From contig NC_092566.1 of assembly GCF_037975245.1 (NCBI RefSeq), positions 9,406,001 to 9,470,000 on the forward strand: a DNA stretch of 64,000 nt. The letters run 5' to 3'. The translations under genes were made by a program, and so were the position numbers. Source of the stretch: Apostichopus japonicus. Lineage: Eukaryota; Echinodermata; Holothuroidea; Aspidochirotida; Stichopodidae. Position 1 is the first letter of the stretch. Every line of letters starts with the position of its first letter. The notes under the pieces were generated by a model. It saw nothing but the letters and a program-made list of their open reading frames with translations, did no database searches and was not told where the DNA came from. This document shows positions 1-11,679 of this stretch, piece after piece.

Positions 1-671
1 AAGGGATCTAAAAATCTGCATAACACCATTTGCATGACATGTTATACTAACATCAAATTATTCATTTCCTGTGGTCTCAAAATTCAGGCTAAAAGCCTGT
101 GAATTTAGTTGTTTTCCAGAAGATATTAAGATGATATGATAAGTCAGTTTCTAACATACAGTAAGCCATGTATCACTGCTTATAATCAGCAAAAATTATT
201 GGGCTACTTTATTATATTATATTATTGGCCATAAATAGTATAAATATATAAATATTATAAATATATAAATATTATTGGCCATAAGCATGTTTACAGTAGG
301 TACCACGCTACAATTAATTGCTCCCATTGACTTACACACTAAACTCATCACTTTCCAAGGCCGATAGAGCATAGATAAAAGTATTCAACTGACATGTGCT
401 ACCCACAATATGATAGCTAATGGCTTGGGATATCATAAAAACATTCAACTTTTTGCCACAATGACCGTGTAGATTTTGATCTAGAAGAGCTCAAAGTTGA
501 TCATAGTGCTACCCCAACCCATTATATTTATAAATGCTCTGTGACAGTGAAACACGGGAATTCCCAGTGTTTAGGGGTAAAGTACTGCACTACCACTGTA
601 GACCTTCTTAAGCAGCCAATAAGATTTCACTTTTATAAGTTTTTTAAATATCCCTGTCTTGACTTTCACAG
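1..671. other. Intronic sequence upstream of the first visible MRPS35 exon
   Basis: This AT-rich stretch contains short ATATAAATAT-type repeats near 235-275 and no convincing exon. The exon at 672 starts in the middle of a codon behind an acceptor, so this is intron and the 5' part of the gene lies outside the window. Confidence 0.6.
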
Positions 672-811
672 AGCTTTGCACCGATTGGCCAGCTGAACTT
701 AATTCAGATGAGGTCTGCGATAAGCATTTACCCATCGCCATGGAGACGTCAGACTATGTGTTTTCCGGTCCGTCCGTCCGTTCGCCGAAAGCTCGAGTGG
801 TTCAACTGAAG
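672..811 (+). CDS. MRPS35: MRPS35 exon (first visible)
   Basis: The acceptor TTTCACAG ends at 671 and the donor AAG|GTATTG follows 811. The exon enters with two bases of a split codon and ends in phase 0. It encodes the ELCTDWPAELNSDEVC block and the conserved GPSVRSPKARVVQLK block. Confidence 0.88.
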
Positions 812-3800
812 GTATTGAACAAGCATGATCGTCCAAGTCAAATGTTCGTCTGCATTGCCCAGAAATAAGCGAAAAGAAATACACAAAACTTGTTCAGCTG
901 TGGTCGAACATTTCTTGACTAGTATTTTACTGGTTCCTTTTTAATTAAACAAGTAATAGGTAGACCTAACTTACCTCTAATCATCTTTCTTCTTTCTTTT
1001 GTTTAACTTAATTATTGTTCATCCACTATCAACACACAGACAGAGAGGTAAATGTGTCTATAATGTGTTACTTATTACCCATTGGGTTCACATTGGGGTC
1101 ACTAAAGTAATCTTGAGTTTAGATAAGTCTGTGAACAAAGAAAAAAACTGGACGGGAAATCTTTTTATAAAAATTGAAAAGATCAAAGAAAGTTTTTGGC
1201 TAGATTGGATTTGAATGGGTAACCATGGGATTCAATTATTGCGTTTCTATCTACCAACCATCCGCCCTTTATAGTAGTTATATGGTGATACCTCTTTAAC
1301 TGCTTCTTTGCTGGGGGATGGGGGTTTCCAGTCAGAGAACGCATTACCTTAATTACATGAACCTTCAAATCCAAGTATCAACCAACCAAGAAATAGCCAA
1401 TCTAAGTAATCAGCAGCTCTCTTGTGTTGCTTTTTAACTAATGTTGCAAGATAACTACACTCTCATACAAACCTGCTCCTATCTTCTTTGCTGGGGCGAA
1501 GGGGGTGGACAATCAGAAAACACCATTACCATGCATACTGGGCCCACAGCCCAATTTCAATTGATACAAATGTTAAGCTATCCAGTCCTTAGTGGTGATT
1601 CCTATTAATAAAATGATTTCATTATATTTCAGCTGACATAATGTTGTCTGTTTTGACTGTCCTTCTGTTTGAACGCTGCTATTACGACAAAACGTACAAT
1701 CAACTATCTCTGTTCCAAACGTGCTTTCTTGGTCTAAATTAGTTCATTCAGTCTTGTATCTGTGATGTAGACTTCATATTTGCTAGGAAATGAAAATGAT
1801 CTTTTCCACTGGATAAAACCTTTTCATATTTTCTTCCTTTTCCACTTCCTTTTGTTTAATTAATTAATTGTAACAACTTTGTTTCATGATTAGATTTTGT
1901 AGAACACATTTTGCGACTAATCCAACGTTATAATTAGAATCTTTATATAAACATTGTTTTTTAATTCTGGCTTGTTATGTGTTACCTATCTACAGGTTAA
2001 ACTGAGTTTGTTACCATTAGACAAACATGCAAGGTGGAAACTAATCCAACTTCTTGGGAAAAACTACGACAAGAAAACGGATGAAATATGTTTAACAGCT
2101 GATAGGTAAGTGTCAAGAAAAATATCATTAATGTACTGAATTAAAGAAAATTTTCTTAAGATTATCGTTAATTGGAGTGAATAATTAATGACCATAGAGC
2201 AGCACGTCACAAGAGGGGATGGGTGGGGGTGGGGGGAGAGTGTAGGGGAGATGAGGGAGAAGGATGGAGAGAGTGGGTGATGGAAGTGGAAGGAATGTTG
2301 CTTCAGATGGAAGCTATGGAGGTAAAGTAGATGCGAATGTCCAAAAATGATTTTTCAAGGACAGATTACCTAAAATTTCAAATTACTGACGACAGCATAT
2401 TATGAAGTTTCTGAATACCGAGCCCATCTTCACCACAAGTCAAATTTAGAGAATATTCAAGCTATCAGATAATGTTATCCTCACTTGCTGAATTTTAATA
2501 CGCATTGAAAAGGTTGTCCCCAAATCCACTCCCTCTCTCCTCCTCGTACTTTTTTGGGTTGTTTTGGTCAAGTAGCTAGTCCAATGTCCGAATTGGAACA
2601 AAAACTGCTGATTCAGTGAAAACATTCATGTGACATATGCTCAAAAACCTGTAGTATGGTATAACAATAAGTTTGCCATGCTAAGGGCACAAATGTTCTT
2701 TTAAAGGACAGGGGTAATGACTGGTTCTCTGGTTTTGCAATGGGGGTTTAGTTCTATCTTTCAATCATTTAATATCCTTGATAGCATTGATCAGATTCTG
2801 CCAGAATGAGACAGAACTTAGACTTGTAAACGCCTCAAAGTTTTGAACACTCAAAGAAAGGAGAACCATTTCCAAAATGTCCTGCTCGTGGTTACCCAAT
2901 AGTCAAATAAATGGGTCAAATAATTCTTCAAAGTTCCTCAGAATACAAGATTGATTTTTCCTTTTGGCATTGTCTTATACTTGAACTGTCTTCCTTGAGG
3001 CTGCATTTGAAAGGGGAAAAAAATGGTTTTAATTTGACAAGAAATATTCAATATACATGTTTTAGGACAAAGTTTCTGTTGTGGTGGTGATTTAACTATG
3101 TACAGCTAAAGTATTGATAGATATTTTGGAATATGTGATAAAATATCATTATCGTGGAAGAGAACCAGTATATTGTGTGTCAAGTTGTTTGTTGTATAAG
3201 AATGGTGGGGATCTGTTAGGCTAAAGATTAGGGGAGGGGGGGGGGGTGAAGGGACAGATGGTGGGGCTAGTTTGCTAAGGTTATTTTCAATCTTCCCTCT
3301 AAATGATATTATGGTATATAGCCAATATAGGTGTATATGATGGATAACCAAACTATTGATTAAAAAGGATGCACTTTTTACCCCCCTTTTTTCTTTTTCT
3401 AGATGCCCTGTCAGGAAACAGAACCAGGACTATGCAATGTACCTTCTCAGTGTGCTCTTTCATGAAGCCCACGTAAGTTTACTCATTCTTAAACTGAAAG
3501 GTACTCATAACATACAAAGGCCATTTAAGGCACCATTTCCATAGTAGGGATTATCCCTATTTTTATAATTATTTCCCAAATTTGCTCCTTTTCTGCAGCT
3601 CATGAAAGTCAACATTTTAATGGAAATATATGCTGCGGCCTTTCAGAGCCAGATTTTGCATTGGGGACAAGTGGTTCACGGGGCACCTTTGTAAATTGTT
3701 CACATTTGTATATTACGAATAAACAAATACATTATTTTTTCCCCTTATTTCTCATGGGTCTCCAATGGACCCTGGCCTCAGGGCTGTAGTGCCCTGCCCC

Positions 3801-6800
3801 CACCCCTTCTCCCTCTCACCTGGCATGATAATATACTATGTAACTAATAGTGTGCACTTCCATGATGTCCATGTAAGTCAACATTTTTTTACCGAAATGT
3901 GCTATGTATGTACATTAGTCTGCCCTTTCGTGAATGTACAGTAAGTCAAGATGTTCATACAAATAGAAATACTATGTACACAGTAATGACTTAGTGTGTT
4001 CTTTCATTCAAGTCAACATTGTCAATGGTACAAGTACAAAGTGTTGTTTATGTAAAACTACTCACCGTTTCATGAAGATAAATGTATGTCAACATATTTA
4101 ATAGAGAAGTGCTTTGTAAGTTTGCGGTCTTTCATGACGCTCACGTTAGGCCACATTGTCAATAAAAGTGTATAACATGTTACATGTAACTTGGCCAGTG
4201 CATCTAGTTTCATTTGTTTGCTCTCCAATAAAATTAATAAAGAGCAGTGATTTTTTTATCAGAAAATATATATCTTATATACTTATGAAACTCATTCGCG
4301 CAAAATTTTCTATGGAATGAAATGTATGTACCTTACTGTACAGAGCTCCACAGACAATCATGCAAGCCATTACTCGTATAAATATGTACAACCATAGCTA
4401 GGTTTGTTCTTATCCAGGCTGTGTTCATATCTAAGTGAGCTGGCTACTTATATGGTATGCCTATGGTGTTATAAGTCCTGAAATTGACATTTCTATGAAA
4501 TGAAATGTATGTACCTTACAGTACAGAGCTCCACAGACAATCATGCAAGCCATTACTTGTTATATGTACAACCATAGCTAGGTTTGTTCTTATCCCTGTG
4601 TTCCTATCTAGGTGAGCTGGCTACTTATATGGTGTACCTTTGGGTGTCATAGATCCTGTATATCCAATTGAATTGCCATGTCAAGTTTCTCATGATCTCA
4701 CAAAATCTCTGACAAACGTCAAAATGTCATGTGAACGAGAAATCTCCATCTTCCCACAAATGACGATGTCCTACTGTTTCCATCAGCTCATGCAGTTGCC
4801 ACCCGTTCTGATTGGAGGAATTCAACATAATGTCCAAATTAAATTTGCATAAATTTGTCACTTTATTGTACTGCACTGCTGGTCAATCAGTGGAATCTGC
4901 CAGAAATCAATCCGTACTATAGATCTATCGATTGTGAGCAAACTTATAAACATAAGTGAAATGGTATGCAAGGCGTACAATATACAGTCCCTAGGTAAAA
5001 TCTCTTTTAAGAACATATTGTGTTTAACTGTCGCCATCTTGTTACTTGAAAGGATACGATGCCCATAAGCACTCTAGTATGCCCTATGCTCGTCTGTGAA
5101 ACTTAAAGATAAAGTTCAATAGACCTTGGAGAAAACTTTTATTAAAAACCTCTTTCAAGGTACTGGTGTTTATGACCAATATTTTTGCAGTTTGTTTCCT
5201 CCGAAAAAACGTGACTTCATCCCGTAACCACGGCAACGTGATGTTTTGAGATTAGTTTATCGCTTCGATCAGATACAGCAGAACGAAAATAAATAATTAC
5301 AATAAATACAGGTGACAGGCATCTCAGCTTATCTTGTTTTGAAAAGTCCAAAAAAAAAAGGAAAAAAAGTAAAAGTGCTTGAAGGTGTGGTTGAACCAGT
5401 CAGAAGTGCATTTATTTTCTTTTGGTTGTATTCTTCTTCTGCTTCTTCTTGTTTTACTTCCTCTTCTTTTGGCATTCGGTTAATACTTTCCACTCCAAAA
5501 GATAACCGGAAAGACCTAAGGCTAAATCAATTAAAAATTCAACCTTCGAGCGGTTCTTGTTGATACATTTTGCAGATAACTGAACCTTGGGAGGAAACCG
5601 ATGCCACCGAAGATGATATGGAAGAATACACTTGGGATTCTGGTCAGTCGAAGGCAAATATTCTCAGAGTTAAGAAAAGAATGATTGAGACTGTGAGTAT
5701 ACATTATAGATTTGGCCTTCAAATACAGGGGCTGGGTGGGGGGAGGGGGTATTTTTACATATATATATATTTTGGTACTGGATGGTGTAGACATAGCTGA
5801 GACATTGTATCATGTAACCGATTCGATTGTCATGGCAACTCGTCCGTCCACCCATATACACGACCACAAAAGTATCGTGTGAATATCATCATTGATTAGG
5901 CCATATTGACCAAAAGAGAAAAAAAAGGTCAATTTTGTTCATCATTCCAGAGATGAAATTTTCCTTTTGCGAATGTGGCATTTCAAGTTCTAGAGATTGA
6001 TGCAGTTCTTTTGAAAACTGTTGTTCAAGCCGTGCCATATTCACAAATTAACTTTCACCGTCAATCAATCTATGGGTGCCTAAAATGTACATGTTTTACA
6101 AGCCGTTTGTATGCTCCATATATAAACTACAGTACCTCCGTAAGTCTGCACCTCATCATGTTTGGGAAAAAATTAGTGTCTGGTAGACTTTTAGTAGGAT
6201 TACAACACCAATCCGTTCCATTACCAACATAGATTCCCCTCGTTATGAGGATACAGAAGGCAGTTCGGCCTTCTCTTTCACAATACTACAGTTCCTGTGT
6301 ATAGAAACTGCTGTACAACTCTGCACTCGTATCGCAATTTGCCCATCTTGCTTAACATTTTGCGATGCGGTGATAGACCGGCAGCCCAGTGCACTTTGAT
6401 CAAACGAACGAGGTACCAATATCTGAGTATTGCAACATTTGTGGAAAAACCCAGTATATCCAAAAGTGGATGTCTGCCGTGGTCGCTCTGCTGCATGTGG
6501 CCCCTGGGGCCGGTTAAAGGGGGCCCAAAAATGCATCTGATCAAACGAACGAGGTACCACTTGAAACCAATGTCAACTTAATGCATGAATGCCACATAGT
6601 ACTGAATGGCCCATGCCAGACAAATTTTCTGCTGCAAAGGGCCCGCCAGACGCCCAAGAAGGGCCCCTAAAAAAATGCATCTGATCAAACGAACGAGGCA
6701 CCACTTGAAACCAATGTCAACTTAATGCATGAATGCCACAAAGTACTGAATGGCCTATGCCAGACAAATTTTCTGCTGCTAAAGGCCCGCCAGACGCCCC

Positions 6801-9800
6801 CAAATATGGCCCAAATGCCCATTAGCGTAGCATTGACCCAGATTAAATATGCAAGGTACCACTCAAAACCGGTTTGGAATGTTCGGGTTGATCTTACAGA
6901 CTATGGAAATCATCATGCCAGACAAATTTTCTGCTACAAAGGGCCCGCCAGACGCCCCAAAAGGGCCCATAAAAATGCATTTGATCAAACGAACGAGGTA
7001 CCACTTGAAACCAATGTCAACTTAATGCATGAATGCCACAAAGTACTGAATGGCCCATGCCAGACAAATTTTCTGCTGCTAAGGGCCCGCCAGACGCCCC
7101 CAAATATGGCCCAAATGCCCGTTAGCGTAGCATTGACCCAGATTAAATATGCAAGGTACCACTCAACTCAAAATCGGTTTGGAATGTTCGGGTTGATCTT
7201 ACAGACTATGGAAATCATCATGCCAGACAAATTTTCTGCTACAAACGGGCTAACAGACACACTAAAAAAGGGCCCCCAAATGGGCCATGATCAATCATAG
7301 TTGGTACCACACAAAACCAATATTAAATGCAAAGGTACTTTCCACAGAATAAAGAACTGCCAATGCAAGTCAAATTTTCTTCTGCATAGGTCCCACCAGA
7401 TAGAAAGTATAGGTGGCCCAATGCGGCCCTATATGGGCCTAATGAATTGTATATCGATGCAGACTATATGTGCCTTGTGACATGACATTTGTAGCATTCC
7501 ACAGAGTAAAGAAATGCCAATACAATACAAATTTTCTTCTGCAAAGTGCCCACCACATGTAAAAAAAAATATGCAGTTTAAATAGTTAAGATACCACAAG
7601 AAACCAATCTATAACAATCAAGAACATCCTGAATTATTCAAATTCCTTCCCGCTACATAGGCCAATGGAATAATGAGATTAGTATACTAGTAGGTGTATC
7701 AATTACTGAACATTTCATTGAGCAAAACAAAAATGACGCGAACTCAGTCTTTGAGGGAGATCCTGACAGTTATAATGCATTCTCAAATCCATTCTTTTTC
7801 CTTTTATCCATTCTTTTTCCTTTCATCCAGTCAGTACTTTGTATCGTGAGCAGTGTTTAACTTGGCAGTTACTTTGTTTCGCTGGAAACACTGGAGCAGA
7901 TTAAAATCAGTTTATGTATTGTAAAATCCCAAAATCATTTTGTATCTTAAAACACTGTGTTTACGTTAGCATTGTAAATCTACAAAGTTTAAAATCTTGA
8001 GAAAGAACGCTTAAGTGTCATCTTAAGACATACATGTAGTCGAACAAAAGAGATTGTTTTGTTTCTTAAGCTCAGACAAAGAAACAATTATCAAACAATG
8101 GTGAAAATGCTTTATAACGTGTACTTAACGATAAAGGTTTGGGTTGAAACTGTCCAATATGGTTTTTAAAAGATACATAATTGAAGCATAGAAATGTATA
8201 TGTACCTTTATGCTAGGTACACTCTTTAAAGGACTTAAAATGCTAAGATTGAACAAACAAATACTGATATCACCACGTATGACTCCATTCCTTGATACAA
8301 AATATAAAATGAGTAATTGGCCTATATTACTCCATCTTGGTCTTTTAGAACTTCCATCATTACACTAATTCAATTCGAATAGCTTGTAACAAGTCCAACA
8401 AATAGATGTGGCATCCATTTTTCAGAAATATGAATGCTAGATGAGGGTTTTTGTTTTCATCTATGAAGGAATCTTTTACCTTTCAAGAAAGTCATCTTGC
8501 TAGTTTAAAATGTACTAAAATCATAATTGGCAAAGATAGTAACAAAAGATCACTATGTGATTACTCTGAACATGACACATGTTAGGTTCGAAGTATAAGA
8601 ACTGAGAATTCATGTCTCTTGACAGTGATTAAACACTGGAGTGTGTGCATTGTAAAAAGACACTGCATTTGCCATTCAGACAGATCTCAAAAGAATCATT
8701 AGTAAGTTTATGAAAATTAAGTATTCCCATGAACTTGATTCTAAAAAGACAATGGAAGCTCAAATCTATGTTTCATTGTCGGAGTCATCACTCCAAGATG
8801 GTTCAGTACTTGAATCATCGGCATCAAACTCGGAAGCCACGTCTGGTCGGCTACTTTGAAAATCTTCGCTCAGTTCCCCCTCTTGGAATAGATGATCTGG
8901 GAGAGCCGGTCCCTCAAACCAGTCAGGGCTGTAGCACCCATTCTTACTCTTCCAACCGTAGTTCTGTGGATCCAAGCCAGGCAAGACTCTTCCTCAGAGT
9001 GTTAGAATTATAATGTGGGGAACTGTAATTTTTGCCCAGGCCTTCAAATCCCAAAATATTTAGAGGCTTAGGTGAAAGTGTTATCTTGATTTTGCTTAGA
9101 GCAGCGAATAGCTAAATAAGATAAAACACTGGTCTTGTGTACAGTAACTCCAATTTATGCTGGAAACAATATAATCATGAGCTTGAAATGTCATGTTACA
9201 AGGCACATATATCCAATTCTTTAGACCCATATATAGGGCCACATTGGGCCACCTATTCTTTCTATCTGGTGGGACCTATGCAGAAGAAAATTTGTCTTGC
9301 ATTGGCAGTTCTTTACTCTGTGGAAAGTACCTTTGCATTTAATATTGTTTTTGTGTGGTTCCAAACCGGTTTTGAGTGGTACCTTGCATATTTAATCTGG
9401 GTCAATGCTACGATAATGGGCATTTTGGGCCATATTTGGGGGCGTCTGGCGGGCCCTTAGCAGTAGAAAATTTGTCTGGCATAGGCCATTCAGTACTTTG
9501 TGGCATTCATGCGTTAAGTTGACATTGGTTTCAAGTGGTACCTCGTTCGTTTGATCAAATGCATTTTTATGGGCCCTTTTGGGGCGTCTGGCGGGCCCTT
9601 TTAGCAGAAAATTTGTCTGGCATGATGATTTCCATAGTCTGTAAGATCAACCCGAGCATTTCAAACCGGTTTTGAGTGGTACCTTGCATATTTAATCTGG
9701 GTCAATGCTACGCTAATGGGCATTTGGGCCATATTTGGGGGCGTCTGGCGGGCCTTTAGCAGCAGAAAATTTGTCTGGCATAGGCCATTCAGTACTTTGT

Positions 9801-11115
9801 GGCATTCATGCATTAAGTTGACATTGGTTTCAAGTGGTACCTCGTTCGTTTGAACAGATGCATTTTTTTAGGGGCCTTTCTTGGGCGTCTGGCAGGCCCT
9901 TTGCAGCAGAAAATTTGTCTGGCATGGGCCATTCAGTACTATGTGGCATTCATGCATTAAGTTGACATTGGTTTCAAGTGGTACCTCGTTCGTTTGATCA
10001 GATGCATTTTTGGGCCCCCTTTAACCGGCCCCAGGGGCCACATGCAGCAGAGCGACCACGGCAGACATCCACTTTTGGATATACTGGGTTTTTCCACAAA
10101 TGTTCCAATACTCAGATATTGGTACCTCGTTCGTTTGATCAAAGTGCACTGGGCTGCCGGTCTATGACTGGATAAAGTATTCACTTGCTAAGTGCAAGTA
10201 TGAGTAGATAGTACTGCTTTTGTATCTACTACACTAGATGAGTATGAATCGAAACAGCCAACTGTACAAGCACACTATCATAAATAGGTGCATAAAGTAT
10301 TGTAGAGTATGAGTTACAAATCTATGGTGTCTTTCGAATTTTAATCTCACGTCTCGTTCCATATTCGCAAACCTTTGATTTTTTTTGGCCTAATCCAATT
10401 TTTCATGGTGTGATTAAGGACGGGTGGGTGGTGGAAGGGGATAACCATAAAAAAGCCAGTGTGTGTTTGTATATTTCACATTTCATCAGAGTTCAACAAC
10501 TGTTTCGTACTTATACTTATACTTTATTCCTCATGCCTTTCAACAGACTAATAATGCACTTTGTTTTCATGTATTGATTGGAAGGACAAAGTGACATTGT
10601 AAAGAAGGATTACTGCTGCTTTTGAACAACCGAACATTGTTTCTATGTTTCAAATAGACTAAGGATGGTCTGCTCATGTAAATTGCTCTGTAATGTTCTC
10701 CAAATGCCCATGCACTGGTTTTGAAAACTCTAAGCAGCAGCGCCATTTATATTTAAATGTGTCATATGATAGAATACCCCTTCTATTCACATGCAAAAAA
10801 CAAGTATGCACCCATTTTTCTTTTGCCAGGAATTATGGGTGATACCATAATTCAGTAGTAAGGACTCACTGTTTCTTTACTATTTTATGTTGGAATTAAA
10901 TATCGAAATTGTTTTCCCTCTTTTTGTTCATGCAGGACGGTAACCAATCACAGCTCAGCGAGGTTGACATCTGCTCGACTGAAGACGTGGAGAAGTTCAA
11001 GATGGCTTACACAGAACTCTGTAACAATCCAGAAACACAAGATACTTTAGCGTCTTACAAAAGTGCCGTTCTGGATTTGGTCGGATTAAAACAGAAAACG
11101 GCAGTCGACACTTGA
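672..11115 (+). CDS. MRPS35: Mitochondrial small ribosomal subunit protein mS35, 3' five exons
   Basis: Five exons (672-811, 1996-2105, 3403-3472, 5576-5692, 10936-11115) join in phase into about 204 C-terminal residues of MRPS35, a metazoan component of the mitochondrial small ribosomal subunit. Recognisable blocks in order are CTDWPAELNSDEVC, GPSVRSPKARVVQLKVKLS, DKHARWKLIQLLGKNYD, DRCPVRKQNQDYAMYLLSVL, FHEAHITEPWE and DDMEEYTW, all in the family order. All introns have GT-AG ends and the exon phases match exactly (0, 2, 0, 0). The N-terminal part, including any mitochondrial targeting sequence, is left of the window. The C-terminal segment from 10936 is acidic and the least conserved, but it is open to a TGA stop. 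The last intron (5.2 kb) holds a large fold-back transposon. No frameshift or stop was seen, so the gene looks functional. Confidence 0.93.
1996..2105 (+). CDS. MRPS35: MRPS35 exon (second visible)
   Basis: The acceptor ATCTACAG ends at 1995 and the donor GATAG|GTAAGT follows 2105. It encodes VKLSLLPLDKHARWKL and then LLGKNYDKKTDEICLTAD. It is too short to appear as a long open frame but is well supported by the family match and splice phases. Confidence 0.92.
3403..3472 (+). CDS. MRPS35: MRPS35 exon (third visible)
   Basis: A pyrimidine-rich tract and TCTAG precede 3403, and the donor CAC|GTAAGT follows 3472. The exon completes the split Arg codon and encodes RCPVRKQNQDYAMYLLSVLF, the most conserved segment of the family. 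Its 3' end and donor recur in degraded form downstream in the intron. Confidence 0.94.
3840..4160 (+). repeat. Degenerate tandem repeats resembling the preceding exon end and donor
   Basis: Short segments near 3851, 3920, 3988, 4062 and 4123 repeat the pattern CTTTCATGA...CACGTAAGT...CAACATT, which resembles the end of the exon and donor at 3448-3480. Spacing is about 60-75 bases and the copies are heavily diverged. They do not form open exons. Confidence 0.5.
4305..4665 (+). repeat. Direct duplication of about 185 bp in intron
   Basis: The block starting TCTATGGAATGAAATGTATG at about 4308 recurs at about 4493. Both copies share the text on CAGAGCTCCACAGACAATC, CCATAGCTAGGTTTGTTC and GTGAGCTGGCTACTTATATG, with small indels. 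Confidence 0.85.
5576..5692 (+). CDS. MRPS35: MRPS35 exon (fourth visible)
   Basis: The acceptor ATTTTGCAG ends at 5575 and the donor ACT|GTGAGT follows 5692. It encodes 39 residues beginning ITEPWEETDATEDDMEEYTW, matching the family block of an acidic stretch followed by MEEY and W. Phase is 0 at both ends. Confidence 0.93.
6690..7270 (+). repeat. Tandem units of about 290 bp inside the left arm
   Basis: Two tandem units carry the same ordered words: CATGCCAGACAAATTTTCTGC, GACGCCCCCAAATATGGCCC and AGCGTAGCATTGACCCAG. A 191-residue open frame across them (6725-7300) simply reflects the repeat and has no recognisable domain. Confidence 0.8.
8766..8984 (-). pseudogene. Possible transposon protein remnant in the fold-back loop
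   Basis: A minus-strand frame of about 72 residues contains NYGWKSKNGCYSPDWFEGP, followed by ALPDHL and an acidic serine-rich tail ending in WSDDSDNE and a stop. The pattern GW...G.Y.P.WFEG..LP followed by an acidic tail reminds me of terminal regions of invertebrate transposon proteins, but I cannot name the family. There is no ATG start; the frame opens at TTG just after an upstream TGA, so it would be an exon or fragment. It is the only coding-like signal inside the element. Confidence 0.3.
10936..11115 (+). CDS. MRPS35: MRPS35 terminal exon
   Basis: The acceptor TTCATGCAG ends at 10935; the frame runs 59 codons to a TGA at 11113-11115. The text SSTEDVEKFKMAYTEL-like acidic and helical composition, then SYKSAVLDLVGLKQK, fits the poorly conserved MRPS35 C-terminus. 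Phase 0 matches the donor at 5692. Confidence 0.85.
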   Translation, partial: DGNQSQLSEVDICSTEDVEKFKMAYTELCNNPETQDTLASYKSAVLDLVGLKQKTAVDT

Positions 11116-11654
11116 TATAAAGAAAAAATATTTTTATGAACATATCATCCAGGCTTTCTGAATACTGGACTATTTAACAAAACCCAGGTGCTCTGATATA
11201 TCCTCCCTCCCTGCTCGGGGGGAGGGGGGGTTGGGGGGGTGCTGGACTGGAGGTGTTAAATCCATGTGTATTTCTGATTATTTGAAACCGTCAACCTTTT
11301 ACTTTATCACCTAGCAACTTCAGATTTGAGAGAAATGGTTAGCTCTGATGTTGGTATTATGTAATCACCAATCTTACAGTTCTGTATCACTTCAAGAGTT
11401 GAGAGTAAGAGACGGCCAATGGAATAGTTAGATTTGATCTTGGTTCTATAAAATCACCAATCACTTAACTCCATAGAATTTCATATTTGGATTAGCACTG
11501 CATTTAGTATGATGTAATAATCAAATTCATAGTCGTTGAGCACGTCTATGTCATATGTTCTACGTCATATGTTCAGCCTACCGAATTATTTAGCTCAAAT
11601 TTTGGTTGTATGCCAATCTTTGATGGTTTTTGTAATTTGAAAATATAGAGGTTT

Positions 11655-11660
11655 AATAAA
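11655..11660 (+). terminator. Polyadenylation signal of MRPS35
   Basis: A canonical AATAAA lies 540 bases past the MRPS35 stop codon and is followed by a TTTTCTTGTCTCTTTG-type U/GU-rich stretch. This is the first good signal after the stop, giving a 3' UTR of about 560 bases. Confidence 0.6.
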
Positions 11661-11679
11661 ACATCTTATTAGCTATTTT

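Larger units (their letters stand above)
6373..10165. mobile_element. Fold-back DNA element with inverted arms of about 1 kb
   Basis: The left arm (6373 to about 7490) is repeated as its reverse complement in the right arm (about 9187 to 10165). Both outer ends read ATAGACCGGCAGCCCAGTGC inward. Within each arm a unit of about 290 bp is itself duplicated, containing CGAACGAGGTACCACTTGAA and GGGCCCGCCAGACGCCCC. The central loop of about 1.7 kb holds one short ORF and otherwise ordinary AT-rich sequence. No clear target duplication was found. The long inverted arms fit a non-autonomous long-TIR or fold-back element. It lies in the last MRPS35 intron and would form a very large hairpin in the pre-mRNA. 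Confidence 0.88.

Noticed and set aside
6725-7300. 191-residue frame in the left fold-back arm
   Set aside because: It is a translation of two tandem units within the inverted arm and lacks any known domain.
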